64,000 bases of DNA, taken from NCBI GenBank assembly GCA_041480065.1, contig JBGOZF010000014.1:11267-75266 (forward strand), read 5' to 3'. This document shows positions 43,961 through 55,075 of the stretch, piece after piece. Under the pieces are notes generated by a model. That model made no database searches. It saw only the letters and a list, made by a program, of their open reading frames with translations, and was not told the DNA's origin. Every line of letters begins with the position of its first letter. Within the stretch, counting starts at the first letter, position 1. A program made the position numbers and the translations under genes. Source of the DNA: Fen-999 sp041480065 (GTDB lineage: Bacteria; Pseudomonadota; Gammaproteobacteria; Burkholderiales; Rhodocyclaceae).

Positions 43961-45004
43961 TCAGCGGCGTAGTATCGCCAGCAGGAACAGTATTTCCTCG
44001 ACCACCGGCTGCGGAAAGCCGTTGCGGGTGCCGCCGCGATTGTCCTCCAGCAATTGGTTCAGATACTCGCTGCAGGTGCGTCGGCGCCAGAGGTGCTGCA
44101 AGCGACCGCGGATGTGCGGATAACTTTCGAGGCTGAATGCCGGCGCATCGACTTCGCGGGCTTGCCACTCGGCAGGCGCCACGTTGAATTGCTGGCGCAG
44201 TTCCGCGGCCGCCTTTTCGAATTCGGCCGGCATGTTCGAGCGGCGATAGACGTCCAGCAGCTTGAGCCAATGGCAGAGCGCCTGGCGCGGATGTTCGCGT
44301 ATGTACTCCTCGAGGGTTTTCGCCGCACCATCGGCAAGGCCCATGGCGAGGAGAATATCGGCCAGCTCGAGCGGGATCTGCTCGTCGCCAGGAGGCGCCG
44401 GCGTCGGCCGGTCGAGCTCGATGGGGGGGCGATCATCGTCGAATATCGCGGAGTCATTGCCGATTGTCGGTGGCGTCAGGGTTTGCCCGGGCCCGGCAGT
44501 CCGGGTACCCGGCAAGACCGCCGTTTGCGTAGCCATCAGCGGCTCGAAGGTGGTGGCTTCCATCAGCGGGGCGCGTCGACGCCGTATCCGAAGCACGGCG
44601 ATCAGCGACAGCGCGGCAATGCTGCCGATCACGGGAAGCCAGATCGTTGCGTCGACCCCGGCAGCCGGCTCGACCGGAATGGGGTTCTCCGGGCGCGGTT
44701 CTGGCAGGCGGACCGTCTGCGTGGCGGCGATCTGGATCTGCAATTGAGCGATGGATCGGCCCATGCGATCGAGCCGCGCCAGCATTTCGCGGACGGCAAG
44801 CGCCTCGTCGGTGCGGGACTGGGCCGCTTTCCACTCGACCCTTAGCAGGGCCCGCTCGGTTTCATCTACCGTTTGCGCGCGTGCAGGCGGCGTCAACTGG
44901 CGGGCGAGCTGCAACGACAAGCCAGGCAGATCATCGGCTGCTATCGCTGTCGATAGGGCCAGTACCCCCAGGATTCCGGTTGCTACCCTTTGGCCACTGC
45001 TCAT
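43961..45004 (-). CDS. FimV-like protein with TPR/FimV C-terminal domain
   Basis: A 347-residue protein. It has a signal-like N-terminus (MSSGQRVATGILGVLALST), a coiled coil (~45-95), a membrane helix (~120-140, IWLPVIGSIAALSLIAVL) and a cytoplasmic part. The C-terminal PLELADILLAMGLADGAAKT region resembles the FimV C-terminal domain, which links to type IV pili and adenylate cyclase in Pseudomonas. It lacks the LysM peptidoglycan domain of full-length FimV. GGGAGGGG precedes ATG 45004. Confidence 0.72.
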   Translation of the reverse strand: MSSGQRVATGILGVLALSTAIAADDLPGLSLQLARQLTPPARAQTVDETERALLRVEWKAAQSRTDEALAVREMLARLDRMGRSIAQLQIQIAATQTVRLPEPRPENPIPVEPAAGVDATIWLPVIGSIAALSLIAVLRIRRRRAPLMEATTFEPLMATQTAVLPGTRTAGPGQTLTPPTIGNDSAIFDDDRPPIELDRPTPAPPGDEQIPLELADILLAMGLADGAAKTLEEYIREHPRQALCHWLKLLDVYRRSNMPAEFEKAAAELRQQFNVAPAEWQAREVDAPAFSLESYPHIRGRLQHLWRRRTCSEYLNQLLEDNRGGTRNGFPQPVVEEILFLLAILRR

Positions 45005-45114
45005 GGCCCCTCCCGTCAACTGCGGCTTCTCGGTGAAGCGAGGCGTCTGGTGACCGCGTTCTTGCGACGCACCAATATTGCGATCGCAACTGTTTTCATT
45101 CTAACATTAGACAT

Positions 45115-45807
45115 ATGTCCGCTCTCTTTGACGTTCCGCTGGTTCGCGCCGCCATCGCCGGCCGGGCGGACACATTTCCGATTCGCCGCATTCACTGCGT
45201 CGGCCGCAACTATGCGGAACACGCCAGGGAGATGGGCGCCTTCGGCCGCGAACCGCCGTTCTTCTTCGCCAAGCCGGGCGACGCCGCGGTACCGGTGCCG
45301 GAGGGAATCGAGGGCCGCATAGCGTATCCGCCGCGTACCGCGAATCTGCATCACGAGGTCGAACTCGTCGTGGCGATCGGGCGCGCCGGCGCCGGCATAC
45401 CAATCGCCGAAGCCCGTGACCACATCTTCGGCTATGCAGTCGGAGTCGATCTGACACGCCGCGACCTGCAGGCCGAACTAAAGAAGAAGGGCCAGCCCTG
45501 GGAAATGGCCAAGGCCTTCGATCAGTCGGCGCCGATCGGACCGATCCATCCGGTGGAGTGCTGCGGGCATCCCGAAAGCGGGGCCATCTCTCTTGCCGTC
45601 AACGGCATCGAGCGCCAGCGCGGCGATCTTGCCGACATGATCTGGTCGGTGCCGGAGGTGATCGCAGAGCTGTCGACCTATGTCGAATTGCGTCCCGGCG
45701 ACCTGATATTTACCGGCACACCATCCGGGGTCGGCCCGCTCGGTCATGGCGATCGGGTCTCGGCTGGCATCGCCGGCTTAAGCGAGTTGCACCTCGCCAT
45801 CATCTGA
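45115..45807 (+). CDS. Fumarylacetoacetate hydrolase family protein
   Basis: A 230-residue FAH-fold enzyme, close in layout to fumarylpyruvate hydrolases and acylpyruvases. Metal ligands are in NLHHEVELVVAIGR and VGVDLTRRDLQ, and TGTPSGVGPLGHGDRVSA is the family C-terminal motif; the opening is IHCVGRNYAEHAREMG. Likely cleaves or decarboxylates a small dicarbonyl acid, or oxaloacetate. No gentisate or homogentisate genes adjoin, so the substrate is unassigned. Confidence 0.88.
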   Translation: MSALFDVPLVRAAIAGRADTFPIRRIHCVGRNYAEHAREMGAFGREPPFFFAKPGDAAVPVPEGIEGRIAYPPRTANLHHEVELVVAIGRAGAGIPIAEARDHIFGYAVGVDLTRRDLQAELKKKGQPWEMAKAFDQSAPIGPIHPVECCGHPESGAISLAVNGIERQRGDLADMIWSVPEVIAELSTYVELRPGDLIFTGTPSGVGPLGHGDRVSAGIAGLSELHLAII

Positions 45808-46074
45808 GAACCGCTCCTGAAGGCGCTTTCCGGGCGATCGGGGGGCGGCGCTTTCTTAACAACATCGTCGGCGAGTCACGACACAAGCGCGATGCCGGGC
45901 GCATTCGTATATTTCAATCGCGTACGGAAGCCGTACCACGGTGGCTTGGCCGGCGATGTCCGGCTACGGTATCCGGCAATCCTTGACGACCCGATCGAAC
46001 ATGTGGGTCGGACACGGCTGCAAGAAGACCGCAGGGGGCGCATTGACTGCCGGTCTGAAGTCTGGAGGTGCACC

Positions 46075-46446
46075 ATGAAACTGCTATCGCATCACGTTCT
46101 CCGCGCTGCTGTTGCGCTATTGACGTCGCTCTTATGGTTACCTGCCCATGCAGCAGAACATCAACAAGGCGTTGTGCTGCTCGTTCATTCCGAGAGTGCA
46201 ACAGACGCATTTCTGCAGAGGCTCCACCAACCGCCCGGCCTGCTGCCGGGTGAACGCTTTGCGGTAGTGAAACTGGTCAACGGCGCGTGGGGCGATGCTT
46301 CGTATGCCTTGGTGCGGTTGCCGAAACGCCTTTCGGTGGAGCGAGACGACTTGGTAGATCTCGGTCCTTCAAGGGACGATCTGCTCGCGAATCCCGGCAC
46401 CGGCGTCGTCAGCAGGCGCTTACCGCGCGCTGTCTCTTCGCGCTGA
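46075..46446 (+). CDS. Small exported protein of unknown function
   Basis: A 123-residue protein with a clear signal peptide (MKLLSHHVLRAAVALLTSLL, then WLPAHAAE; cleavage after AHA). The mature ~95 residues include VVLLVHSESATDAFLQRLHQ and GAWGDASYALVRLPKRLSVE. No known family is recognised. A strong TCTGGAGGTGCACC site precedes the ATG, so translation is likely. The 267-bp region upstream (45808-46074) has no gene that I can support, and the local composition is somewhat less GC-rich. Confidence 0.6.
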   Translation: MKLLSHHVLRAAVALLTSLLWLPAHAAEHQQGVVLLVHSESATDAFLQRLHQPPGLLPGERFAVVKLVNGAWGDASYALVRLPKRLSVERDDLVDLGPSRDDLLANPGTGVVSRRLPRAVSSR

Positions 46447-46468
46447 TCTTGAGATTCCGGGCGGGCTT

Positions 46469-47047
46469 TCAGTTCTTGTCACGACCAATTGCGGACGGGG
46501 GTTTCAGTCTGGAACTGAGCGTCTGGCGCAGCTTGGCGGCTTTGGGCGCAACAACGGCGATGCAGTACGGGTTGAGCGGATTGCCGGCGAGGTAGTCCTG
46601 GTGGTAGTCCTCGGCCGGCCAGAAGGTGGATGCCGGCAGGACTTCGGTGACGATGGGATGCGGCCAGATCTTCTGCGCCGACAGTTCGGCAATCAGCGCC
46701 AGCGCTACCTGTTCCTGTTCGGCCGTATGGGTGAAGATCACCGAGCGGTACTGGCTGCCGACATCATTGCCCTGTCGGTCTTTGGTGGTCGGGTCGTGGA
46801 TCGCAAAGAAAGCTTCGAGCAAGATGCGGTAGTCGACGACTGCCGGGTCGTAGGCGATCTGCACCACTTCCGCGTGGCCGGTACCACCCGCACAGACCTG
46901 GGTATAGCTGGGATTCGCGACATGGCCGCCGCAATAGCCGGACACCACCGATTCGACGCCTGCGAGCTGCCGCAACGCGGCTTCGAGGCACCAGAAACAG
47001 CCACCCCCCAAAGTGGCGACGAGGGAGGTTGCGCGAGGCTCGTCCAT
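46469..47047 (-). CDS. msrA: Peptide methionine-(S)-S-oxide reductase MsrA
   Basis: A 192-residue enzyme that repairs oxidised methionine. Active-site Cys17 is in LGGGCFWCLEA; other family motifs are GYCGGHVANPSYTQVC, GHAEVVQIAYDP and YHQDYLAGNPLNPYC. Recycling is probably through the resolving cysteines of the C-terminal half. The ATG at 47047 (MDEPRATSL) fits; the frame upstream overlaps srkA. It is last in a long minus-strand run. Confidence 0.94.
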   Translation of the reverse strand: MDEPRATSLVATLGGGCFWCLEAALRQLAGVESVVSGYCGGHVANPSYTQVCAGGTGHAEVVQIAYDPAVVDYRILLEAFFAIHDPTTKDRQGNDVGSQYRSVIFTHTAEQEQVALALIAELSAQKIWPHPIVTEVLPASTFWPAEDYHQDYLAGNPLNPYCIAVVAPKAAKLRQTLSSRLKPPSAIGRDKN

Positions 47048-47057
47048 TCTCGCCAGC

Positions 47058-48050
47058 CTAAACGACCAGAGGCGCCTCGTCCATGAGCGCAATCTGCTCG
47101 CGCAGTTCCAGGATGCGGTCCTGCCAGTAGCGCTGAGTGTTGAACCAGGGGAAAGCGGCGGGGAAGGCGGGGTCGTCCCAGCGGCGGGCGATCCAGCCGC
47201 TGTAGTGGATCAGCCGCAGCGTACGCAGTGCCTCGACGAGATGGAGCTGATGCCGGTCGAAGTCCATGAACTGTTCGTAGCCGTCCAGCAGTTCGCCGAG
47301 TTGGCGGGCCATCTCGTTCCGTTCGCCGGACAGCAGCATCCAGAGGTCCTGGATGGCCGGTCCCATGCGCGCATCGTCGAAGTCGACGAAATGCGGGCCG
47401 CTCGTTTCGACACCCTCCGTCCACAGGACGTTACCGAGATGGCAGTCGCCGTGCAGGCGTTGCATCGCCACGTCGCCGGCGCGGTCGAAGCAGCGCCGGA
47501 CACCGCCGAGCGCCTGATTCACGACACTCGTCCAGGCGGGGAGCAGGTCGGGTGGAATGAAATCGTGGCCGAGCAGGTAGTCGCGCGGCGCTGCACCGAA
47601 GCTCTCGATGTCCAGCGTCGGACGTTCGCGAAAGCGCTCGCGGACGCCGATGGCGTGGATGCGGCCGATGAAGCGGCCCAGCCATTCGCGTACGCCCGGC
47701 ATGTCGAGTTCGGGCGACCGGCCACCTTGGCGCGGAAAGACCGCGAAGCGGAAGCCGCCATGCGCATTCAGCGTCTTGCCGCCGAGCGTCAGCGCGGGCA
47801 CGGCGGGAACCTCGGCTTGCGCCAGCGCCGCGACCAACGCGTGTTCTTCGAGGATGGCGGCGTCGGACCAGCGACCGGGCCGGTAGAACTTGGCCACCAC
47901 CGGCGGACCATCCTCGATGCCGATCTGGTAGACGCGGTTCTCGTAGCTGTTCAGCGCCAGCAGCCGGCCGTCGCAGACCAGTCCCGCGCTCTCCAGGGCG
48001 TTGAGCAAAGCATCCGGTGTCAGGCCGGCATAGGGAGCCGGATCAGACAT
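47058..48050 (-). CDS. srkA: Stress response kinase A (YihE/SrkA family)
   Basis: A 330-residue APH-like Ser/Thr protein kinase. The Brenner motif RLHGDCHLGNVLW holds catalytic Asp, and metal-binding FVDFDDARMGPAIQDLW follows; the N-lobe contains NRVYQIGIEDGPPVVAKFYR. SrkA counters stress-induced cell death in E. coli. Start ATG 48050 (MSDPAPYAGLTPDAL) matches homologues and overlaps the methyltransferase stop by 8 bp. Confidence 0.9.
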   Translation of the reverse strand: MSDPAPYAGLTPDALLNALESAGLVCDGRLLALNSYENRVYQIGIEDGPPVVAKFYRPGRWSDAAILEEHALVAALAQAEVPAVPALTLGGKTLNAHGGFRFAVFPRQGGRSPELDMPGVREWLGRFIGRIHAIGVRERFRERPTLDIESFGAAPRDYLLGHDFIPPDLLPAWTSVVNQALGGVRRCFDRAGDVAMQRLHGDCHLGNVLWTEGVETSGPHFVDFDDARMGPAIQDLWMLLSGERNEMARQLGELLDGYEQFMDFDRHQLHLVEALRTLRLIHYSGWIARRWDDPAFPAAFPWFNTQRYWQDRILELREQIALMDEAPLVV

Positions 48051-48777
48051 GGCCGGCGCGCATCGCGATGGGCCAGACGATCTCCCTGCCGCCATCTCCC
48101 CAGACCGGCGCGAACCGTCTGCCCAAGGCCGGAATCGGATCGGCACCCTCGGACTTGCGGTAGCGCTGCGTTGCCGACCAAGTGCCGAGATAGGCGAGCA
48201 AATCGGCGAGTGTCCAGGATAGTCGGATCTCGAAACGCGGCGTCTCGATCTCGGCAAATGGAAAGGGCATGCCCCGATAGCCGGCGTCGACCCATTTGCG
48301 CTCCGGGGGCCAGTAAGGACCGAGCACGCGGCTGTAGAAGTCCGCCAGAAAGGCGTGCACGGCCGAGTCGGCGCGCAGCAACTGGTAGGTCCAGGCGACG
48401 ATGATGCCTCCAGGTTTCAGCACGTGTCTGACCTCGGCGTAGAAGCGATCGAAATCGAACCAATGCAGCGCCTGGGCGATGGTGACCACATCGGCGCTGG
48501 TGTCATCGAGACCGCTCGCCTCCGCGGGTGCGGCACGGTACTCGATGCGCGGGTGCGGCTCGGCTTCGGCGATCTGCTGCGGTGACAGGTCAGTGGCGAC
48601 AACGCGCGCGAAACGCTGCGCCAGCGGTTTCGAGGCCTGGCCATTGCCGCAGCCGCAATCCCAGGCGAGGTCGCGGGCTCCGGTCTGGGCCGCGATCCAG
48701 TCGAACAGCGCTTCGGGGTAGCTCGGCCGAAACCTGGCGTAATCGGCGGCGTGGCCGGAGAAGTGATTGCCGGCCAT
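48043..48777 (-). CDS. SAM-dependent class I methyltransferase
   Basis: A 244-residue methyltransferase of the Methyltransf_11/trans-aconitate-like type. The SAM-binding loop is AWDCGCGNGQASKPLA, motif II VVATDLSPQQIAEAE, and DVVTIAQALHWFDFDRF is typical of this group. HVLKPGGIIVAWTY is the post-III motif. The substrate is unknown. It overlaps srkA by 8 bp and its first base is shared with the end of the next upstream gene. Confidence 0.88.
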   Translation of the reverse strand: MAGNHFSGHAADYARFRPSYPEALFDWIAAQTGARDLAWDCGCGNGQASKPLAQRFARVVATDLSPQQIAEAEPHPRIEYRAAPAEASGLDDTSADVVTIAQALHWFDFDRFYAEVRHVLKPGGIIVAWTYQLLRADSAVHAFLADFYSRVLGPYWPPERKWVDAGYRGMPFPFAEIETPRFEIRLSWTLADLLAYLGTWSATQRYRKSEGADPIPALGRRFAPVWGDGGREIVWPIAMRAGHV

Positions 48778-49001
48778 CAGGCGCCTTCGCGTTCGGCGAG
48801 GCGACGCAAGACCAGGGGAAACGCGCCGGTCAGGAAGAAAGCGATTGCGGTGGCGATCATGGCGATGCCGGTACCGTCGTCCGCGAGCAGTGGATGCAGA
48901 TCGCCGCCGATGCCGGCCAGCGCGACGATGCCGATCAGCAGGCTGATGGTGCCAAGAACGGAAAACCCGATGAAGGTGTAGGGCCAGTGATGATGTTTCA
49001 T
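48777..49001 (-). CDS. Small two-helix membrane protein of unknown function
   Basis: A 74-residue protein with two membrane helices (~9-31 and ~43-65). The N-terminus is MKHHHWPYTFIGF and the C-terminus is charged RRLAEREGA. The stop overlaps the methyltransferase start. Likely translated as part of the operon; no family is recognised. Confidence 0.65.
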   Translation of the reverse strand: MKHHHWPYTFIGFSVLGTISLLIGIVALAGIGGDLHPLLADDGTGIAMIATAIAFFLTGAFPLVLRRLAEREGA

Positions 49002-49008
49002 GGTTCGT

Positions 49009-50322
<1,314 letters not shown>

Positions 50323-50356
50323 TTTCGCATCTTCCGGCGCCAATGCGGCGCTTCGG

Positions 50357-50881
50357 TCAGGCTGGATTCTGAGCGATTCCCGTCCACCGCACGGCGACGT
50401 TCTTCTTGTCGCCGATGAACTCGAGGAAGTCCTGCGGCGTCTCGAAGCGCTGGCCTTCCAGTATGCCGGCATCCGGCACCGAGTAGATCGAGACGTCGCG
50501 ATCGACGATGTCCAGCCCGTTGGCGGCGGCGATTTCGACGATCTGGCTGACCTTGGACAAGACGGATTCGGGCGTGACGAACGGGATCAGCACCCAGATG
50601 TCGGTGCCGTTGCGGGCGACCAGATCGGTCTTGCGCAGGCCATAGCGCAGCTTGCCGGCCAGTTCGACCAGCATCTGCACGGCGTCGCGGGCGCCGTAGG
50701 CATCGCCCAAGGCGCGCTGGTTGTGGAAACTGACGCAGACCAGGCTGTAACGCAGGCTGTTGGCATAGCGCGCTTGGAGCGCCAGCACCCATTCGAGTAC
50801 GTAGAGGAATTTCTCCCAGGCAGCGGTGTCTTCTTTCATGGCGGCGACCTCGGTTTCGGAGAGGAAATTCTGGCTCATCAT
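50357..50881 (-). CDS. Degenerate GGDEF-like domain protein
   Basis: A 174-residue protein resembling a GGDEF domain. SLVCVSFHNQRALGDAYGAR, then VQMLVELAGKLRYGLRKTD and LVARNGTDIWVLIPF match a diguanylate cyclase core, but the signature is RNGTD (90-94) instead of GG(D/E)EF. No EAL domain follows. It probably lacks cyclase activity and may act as a sensor or structural module. The gene lies between the two paaK copies. A second ATG three bases later (50878) is possible. Confidence 0.65.
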   Translation of the reverse strand: MMSQNFLSETEVAAMKEDTAAWEKFLYVLEWVLALQARYANSLRYSLVCVSFHNQRALGDAYGARDAVQMLVELAGKLRYGLRKTDLVARNGTDIWVLIPFVTPESVLSKVSQIVEIAAANGLDIVDRDVSIYSVPDAGILEGQRFETPQDFLEFIGDKKNVAVRWTGIAQNPA

Positions 50882-50946
50882 GGTCTCATGACGATAGCGC
50901 GAATAGCGAGGCTTTTCCAGCCCGGGCCGGGGTTTCTTGTTTTCCC

Positions 50947-52239
50947 CTACTTGGGGCGTCTGTCGATAACGCGCTTGGCCTTGCCGACCGAGCGCTCGAT
51001 GGTGCCGACGGCCTTGACTTCGATGTGCGTCGAAATGCCTACGTAGGACTTGATGTGGTGGGCGAGCTCGTGCGCCGCGTACTCCTTCTCGGCCATGGTG
51101 GCGGTGGCGAACTCGGGCTTCATCTCGACGTTGACCGTCATCGTGTCCAGGTGGCCGTCGCGCTCGACCTCGATCAGGTAATGCGGCGAGAGCTTTGGCG
51201 TCTTGAGGATCTGTTCCTCGATCTGCGACGGGAAGACATTGACGCCGCGGATGATCAGCATGTCGTCCGAGCGGCCGGTGATCTTGCCGATGCGGCGCAT
51301 GCTGCGCGCCGTCGGCGGCAGCAGGCGCGTCAGGTCGCGGGTGCGGTAGCGGATGACCGGCAACGCCTCCTTGGTTAGCGAGGTGAACACGAGTTCGCCC
51401 TGCTCGCCGTCCGGTAGCACTTCACCGGTCACCGGATCGATGATCTCCGGGAAGAAGTGGTCTTCCCAGACCACGGGGCCGTCCTTGGTCTCGGCGCATT
51501 CGTTGGCGACCCCGGGGCCGATGACCTCGGACAGGCCGTAGATATCCACCGCCTGCATGTCGAAGCGGCGTTCGATTTCCTCGCGCATCTGCTGCGTCCA
51601 CGGCTCGGCGCCGTGTATGCCGATCGACAGGCTGCACTTGGCCGGGTCGAGACCCTGGCGCACGAACTCGTCGCCGATGGCCAGCATGTAGGAGGGCGTC
51701 ACCATGATGATGTCCGGCTCGAAGTCCAGGATCAACTGCACCTGGCGCTCGGTTTGGCCGCCGCCGAAGGGAATCACGGTGCAGCCGAGGCGCTCGGCGC
51801 CGTAATGCGCGCCGAGGCCGCCGGTGAACAGGCCGTAGCCGTAGGAGACATGCACTTTGTGGCCCGGCCGGCCGCCGGCGGCATAGATCGAGCGCGCCAT
51901 CAGCCTGGCCCACAGATCAATGTCGTTCCGCGTGTAGCCGACCACCGTCGGCTTGCCGGTGGTGCCGCTGGAGGCATGAACCCGCACCACCTTTTCGCGC
52001 GGCACGGCGAACATCTTGAACGGGTAGTTCTCGCGCAGGTCCTGCTTGGTGGTGAAGGGGAACCTGGCCAGGTCAGCCAGGCTCTTCAGGTCCTCGGGCC
52101 GCACGCCGGCGTCGTCGAACTTCTTCCGGTAGTGGGCAACGTTGTCGTAAGCGTGCTTGAGCGACCAGCGCATGCGGGTCAGTTGCAGGGCCGCGATTTC
52201 GTCGCGGCTGGCGTTCTCGATGGCGTCGAGTCCGGTCAT
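50947..52239 (-). CDS. paaK: Phenylacetate-CoA ligase, copy 2
   Basis: A 430-residue AMP-forming ligase parallel to copy 1. It shows the same SSGTTGKPTVVGYTRND P-loop, IHGAEPWTQQMREEIERRF, DIYGLSEVIGPGVANECAET and MLIIRGVNVFPSQIEEQILK. It carries the same C-terminal GKAKRVIDRRPK. It follows paaI by 35 bp. Two ligases may differ in substrate (phenylacetate against substituted phenylacetates) or in regulation; this cannot be seen in the sequence. Confidence 0.93.
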   Translation of the reverse strand: MTGLDAIENASRDEIAALQLTRMRWSLKHAYDNVAHYRKKFDDAGVRPEDLKSLADLARFPFTTKQDLRENYPFKMFAVPREKVVRVHASSGTTGKPTVVGYTRNDIDLWARLMARSIYAAGGRPGHKVHVSYGYGLFTGGLGAHYGAERLGCTVIPFGGGQTERQVQLILDFEPDIIMVTPSYMLAIGDEFVRQGLDPAKCSLSIGIHGAEPWTQQMREEIERRFDMQAVDIYGLSEVIGPGVANECAETKDGPVVWEDHFFPEIIDPVTGEVLPDGEQGELVFTSLTKEALPVIRYRTRDLTRLLPPTARSMRRIGKITGRSDDMLIIRGVNVFPSQIEEQILKTPKLSPHYLIEVERDGHLDTMTVNVEMKPEFATATMAEKEYAAHELAHHIKSYVGISTHIEVKAVGTIERSVGKAKRVIDRRPK

Positions 52240-52274
52240 GGTGAGGCCTCCTTGAGGCGCGAATTATCCCTCAG

Positions 52275-52715
52275 TTAGCCAGTACTTTCGTCGGTCTCGA
52301 AGAAGTGCCCCTTGATGCGGGCCGCCCGGCCGCGAAACACGGCCACCAGCTTCCCTTCCTGGTTGGTGACTTCGATGTCGTAGAGTCCGCTGCGGCCACC
52401 CTGGTACCGGGCGTGGCCGGAGGCGGTCAGCAGGTCGCCCAGGTGCGCCGGGGCCAGGAAGTTGATGTCCACGCCGGCGGCGACCGTGCGGTGGTTGAAG
52501 CTGTTGCAGGCATAGGCAAAGGTGGAATCGGCAACGGCGAAGATGAAGCCGCCGTGGCAGGTTCCGTGGCCGTTGACCATGTCGGCCCGCACGGGCATGC
52601 TGAGCGTCGCCGAGCCGGGACCGACCGCGAGTATCTTCATGCCCAGCCCACGGGCGGCGTGGTCGTCGGGCCACATGATTTCGGCACAGCGTTCGGCAAT
52701 ATCAAGCGGGCTCAC
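52275..52715 (-). CDS. paaI: PaaI/PaaD-type hotdog thioesterase
   Basis: A 146-residue hotdog-fold hydroxyphenylacetyl-CoA thioesterase. The motif NGHGTCHGGFIFAVADSTFA holds the catalytic Asp/Asn positions of PaaI. It releases stalled CoA esters from the phenylacetate route and sits before paaK copy 2 as the first gene of the operon. Its promoter must lie within 146 bp of the divergent sucC gene. Confidence 0.92.
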   Translation of the reverse strand: MSPLDIAERCAEIMWPDDHAARGLGMKILAVGPGSATLSMPVRADMVNGHGTCHGGFIFAVADSTFAYACNSFNHRTVAAGVDINFLAPAHLGDLLTASGHARYQGGRSGLYDIEVTNQEGKLVAVFRGRAARIKGHFFETDESTG

Positions 52716-52814
52716 GGAAGGCTCCGGGTATCGGGAAGCCTCGATTATCCCATTACCCGACTGGGCCGACCTGTGCGGGTATTAGCACAGAGGTTCTCGG
52801 TCATAATTTGGTGT

Positions 52815-52820
52815 TATGAT
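52815..52820 (+). promoter_or_regulatory. Weak possible -10 box of sucC
   Basis: TATGAT lies 41 bp before sucC, with TTCTCG 15 bp upstream as a poor -35. A CGGCCG pair (52824-52829 and 52838-52843) could form a small hairpin in the leader. Weak evidence only. Confidence 0.3.
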
Positions 52821-52861
52821 CGCCGGCCGTTCGAAACCGGCCGTAGCTTAAGGAAAACTCC

Positions 52862-54028
52862 ATGAAAATCCACGAGTATCAGGGCAAGGAGATTCTCAGG
52901 AAGTTCGGTGTGGCGACGCCGCGCGGCAAGCCATGCTTCTCCGTCGATGAAGCCGTCAAGGCCGCGCAGGAACTGGGTGGCAAGGTCTGGGTGGTCAAGG
53001 CGCAGATTCACGCCGGCGGCCGCGGCAAGGGCGGCGGCGTCAAGGTCGCCAAGTCGCTCGACGAGGTGAAGACCTACGCGAGCCAGATTCTCGGCATGCA
53101 GCTCAAGACCCACCAGACGGGCCCCGAGGGCCAGAAGGTGCGGCGCCTGCTGATCGAGGAAGGCGCCGACATCAAGAAGGAACTCTACGTCGGCATGGTC
53201 GTGGATCGCGTGACGCAGAAGGTCTGCCTGATGGCCTCCTCCGAAGGCGGCATGGACATCGAGGAAGTGGCCGCCCATACGCCGGAAAAGATCCACAAGG
53301 TGTTCGTCGAACCGGCCAAGGGCCTCACCGATGCCGAGGCCGACGACGTAGCCAGGAAGATCGGCATACCCGACGCCAGCGTCGCCCAGGCGCGCGTTCA
53401 GTTGCAAGGCCTGTACAAAGCTTTCTGGGAAACCGATGCCAGCCTGGCCGAAATCAATCCCCTGATCCTCACCGGCGACGGCAAGGTCATCGCGCTCGAT
53501 GCCAAGATGAACTTCGATTCGAACGCGCTGTTTCGGCACGAGGATATCGTCGCCATGCGCGATCTGGATGAGGAAGACCCGGCCGAGATCGAAGCCTCGA
53601 AGTTCGACCTTTCCTACATCAGCCTCGATGGCAACATCGGCTGCCTCGTAAATGGCGCCGGCCTGGCGATGGCGACCATGGACACCATCAAGCTGTTCGG
53701 CGCCGAGCCGGCAAACTTCCTCGACGTTGGCGGCGGCGCCACGACCGAGAAGGTGACCGAAGCTTTTAAGCTCATGCTGGCCAACTCCAAGGTCAAGGGC
53801 ATCCTGGTCAACATCTTCGGCGGCATCATGCGTTGCGACACCATCGCCAACGGCGTCGTCAGCGCGGCCAAGGAAGTGCATCTGTCGGTGCCGCTGGTGG
53901 TACGCATGCGCGGCACCAACGAGGACCTGGGCAAGCAGATCCTCAAGGAATCCGGCCTGCCGATCATCTCCGCCAACGACATGGCGGACGCCGCGCAGAA
54001 GATCGTCGCTGCCGTGGCTGGAAAGTAA
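52862..54028 (+). CDS. sucC: Succinate-CoA ligase (ADP-forming) beta subunit SucC
   Basis: A 388-residue ATP-grasp subunit. Seen are MKIHEYQGKEILRKFGV, VVKAQIHAGGRGKGGGVK, and LAEINPLILTGDGKVIALDA; the C-terminal NIFGGIMRCDTIANGVV is the CoA-ligase part. It acts with SucD in the citric acid cycle. The gene heads a two-gene operon; a repeat (copy C) fills the gap to sucD. Confidence 0.97.
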   Translation: MKIHEYQGKEILRKFGVATPRGKPCFSVDEAVKAAQELGGKVWVVKAQIHAGGRGKGGGVKVAKSLDEVKTYASQILGMQLKTHQTGPEGQKVRRLLIEEGADIKKELYVGMVVDRVTQKVCLMASSEGGMDIEEVAAHTPEKIHKVFVEPAKGLTDAEADDVARKIGIPDASVAQARVQLQGLYKAFWETDASLAEINPLILTGDGKVIALDAKMNFDSNALFRHEDIVAMRDLDEEDPAEIEASKFDLSYISLDGNIGCLVNGAGLAMATMDTIKLFGAEPANFLDVGGGATTEKVTEAFKLMLANSKVKGILVNIFGGIMRCDTIANGVVSAAKEVHLSVPLVVRMRGTNEDLGKQILKESGLPIISANDMADAAQKIVAAVAGK

Positions 54029-54030
54029 GG

Positions 54031-54117
54031 GGACAAATATGGCCCCCACGCTCACTGCGTTCGCTGCCCCCACGGGGGGCGCTGCCTCCTTCGGGGCGGC
54101 CCTTCAGGAGTCATAAC
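54031..54117 (+). repeat. GC-rich junction repeat, copy C (between sucC and sucD)
   Basis: The gap holds ATATGGCCCCCACGCTCACT, TTCGCTGCCCCCACGGGGGG, then CGCTGCCTCCTTCGGGGCGG and CCCTTCAGGAGTC. It is a shorter version of copies A and B, lacking the ACCGGGATT block, and again points with transcription. It brings a CAGGAG sequence near the sucD start. Confidence 0.82.
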
Positions 54118-55005
<888 letters not shown>

Positions 55006-55023
55006 CCTGGCGTTTCCGACTGT

Positions 55024-55058
55024 AAAGCCGCGCCGGCTCAGGCCCGCGCGGCTTTTTT
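55024..55058 (+). terminator. Intrinsic terminator after sucD
   Basis: AAAGCCGCGC (55024-55033) pairs with GCGCGGCTTT (55046-55055), followed by six T, 19 bp after the sucD stop. It probably ends the sucCD transcript before the TerC gene. Confidence 0.9.
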
Positions 55059-55075
55059 GTGCGTAGAATCCGGCA

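Noticed and set aside
45808..46074. Frame from 45892 extending the small exported protein by 61 residues
   Set aside because: The signal peptide and the strong ribosome site belong to ATG 46075; the extension has no domain and no ribosome site.
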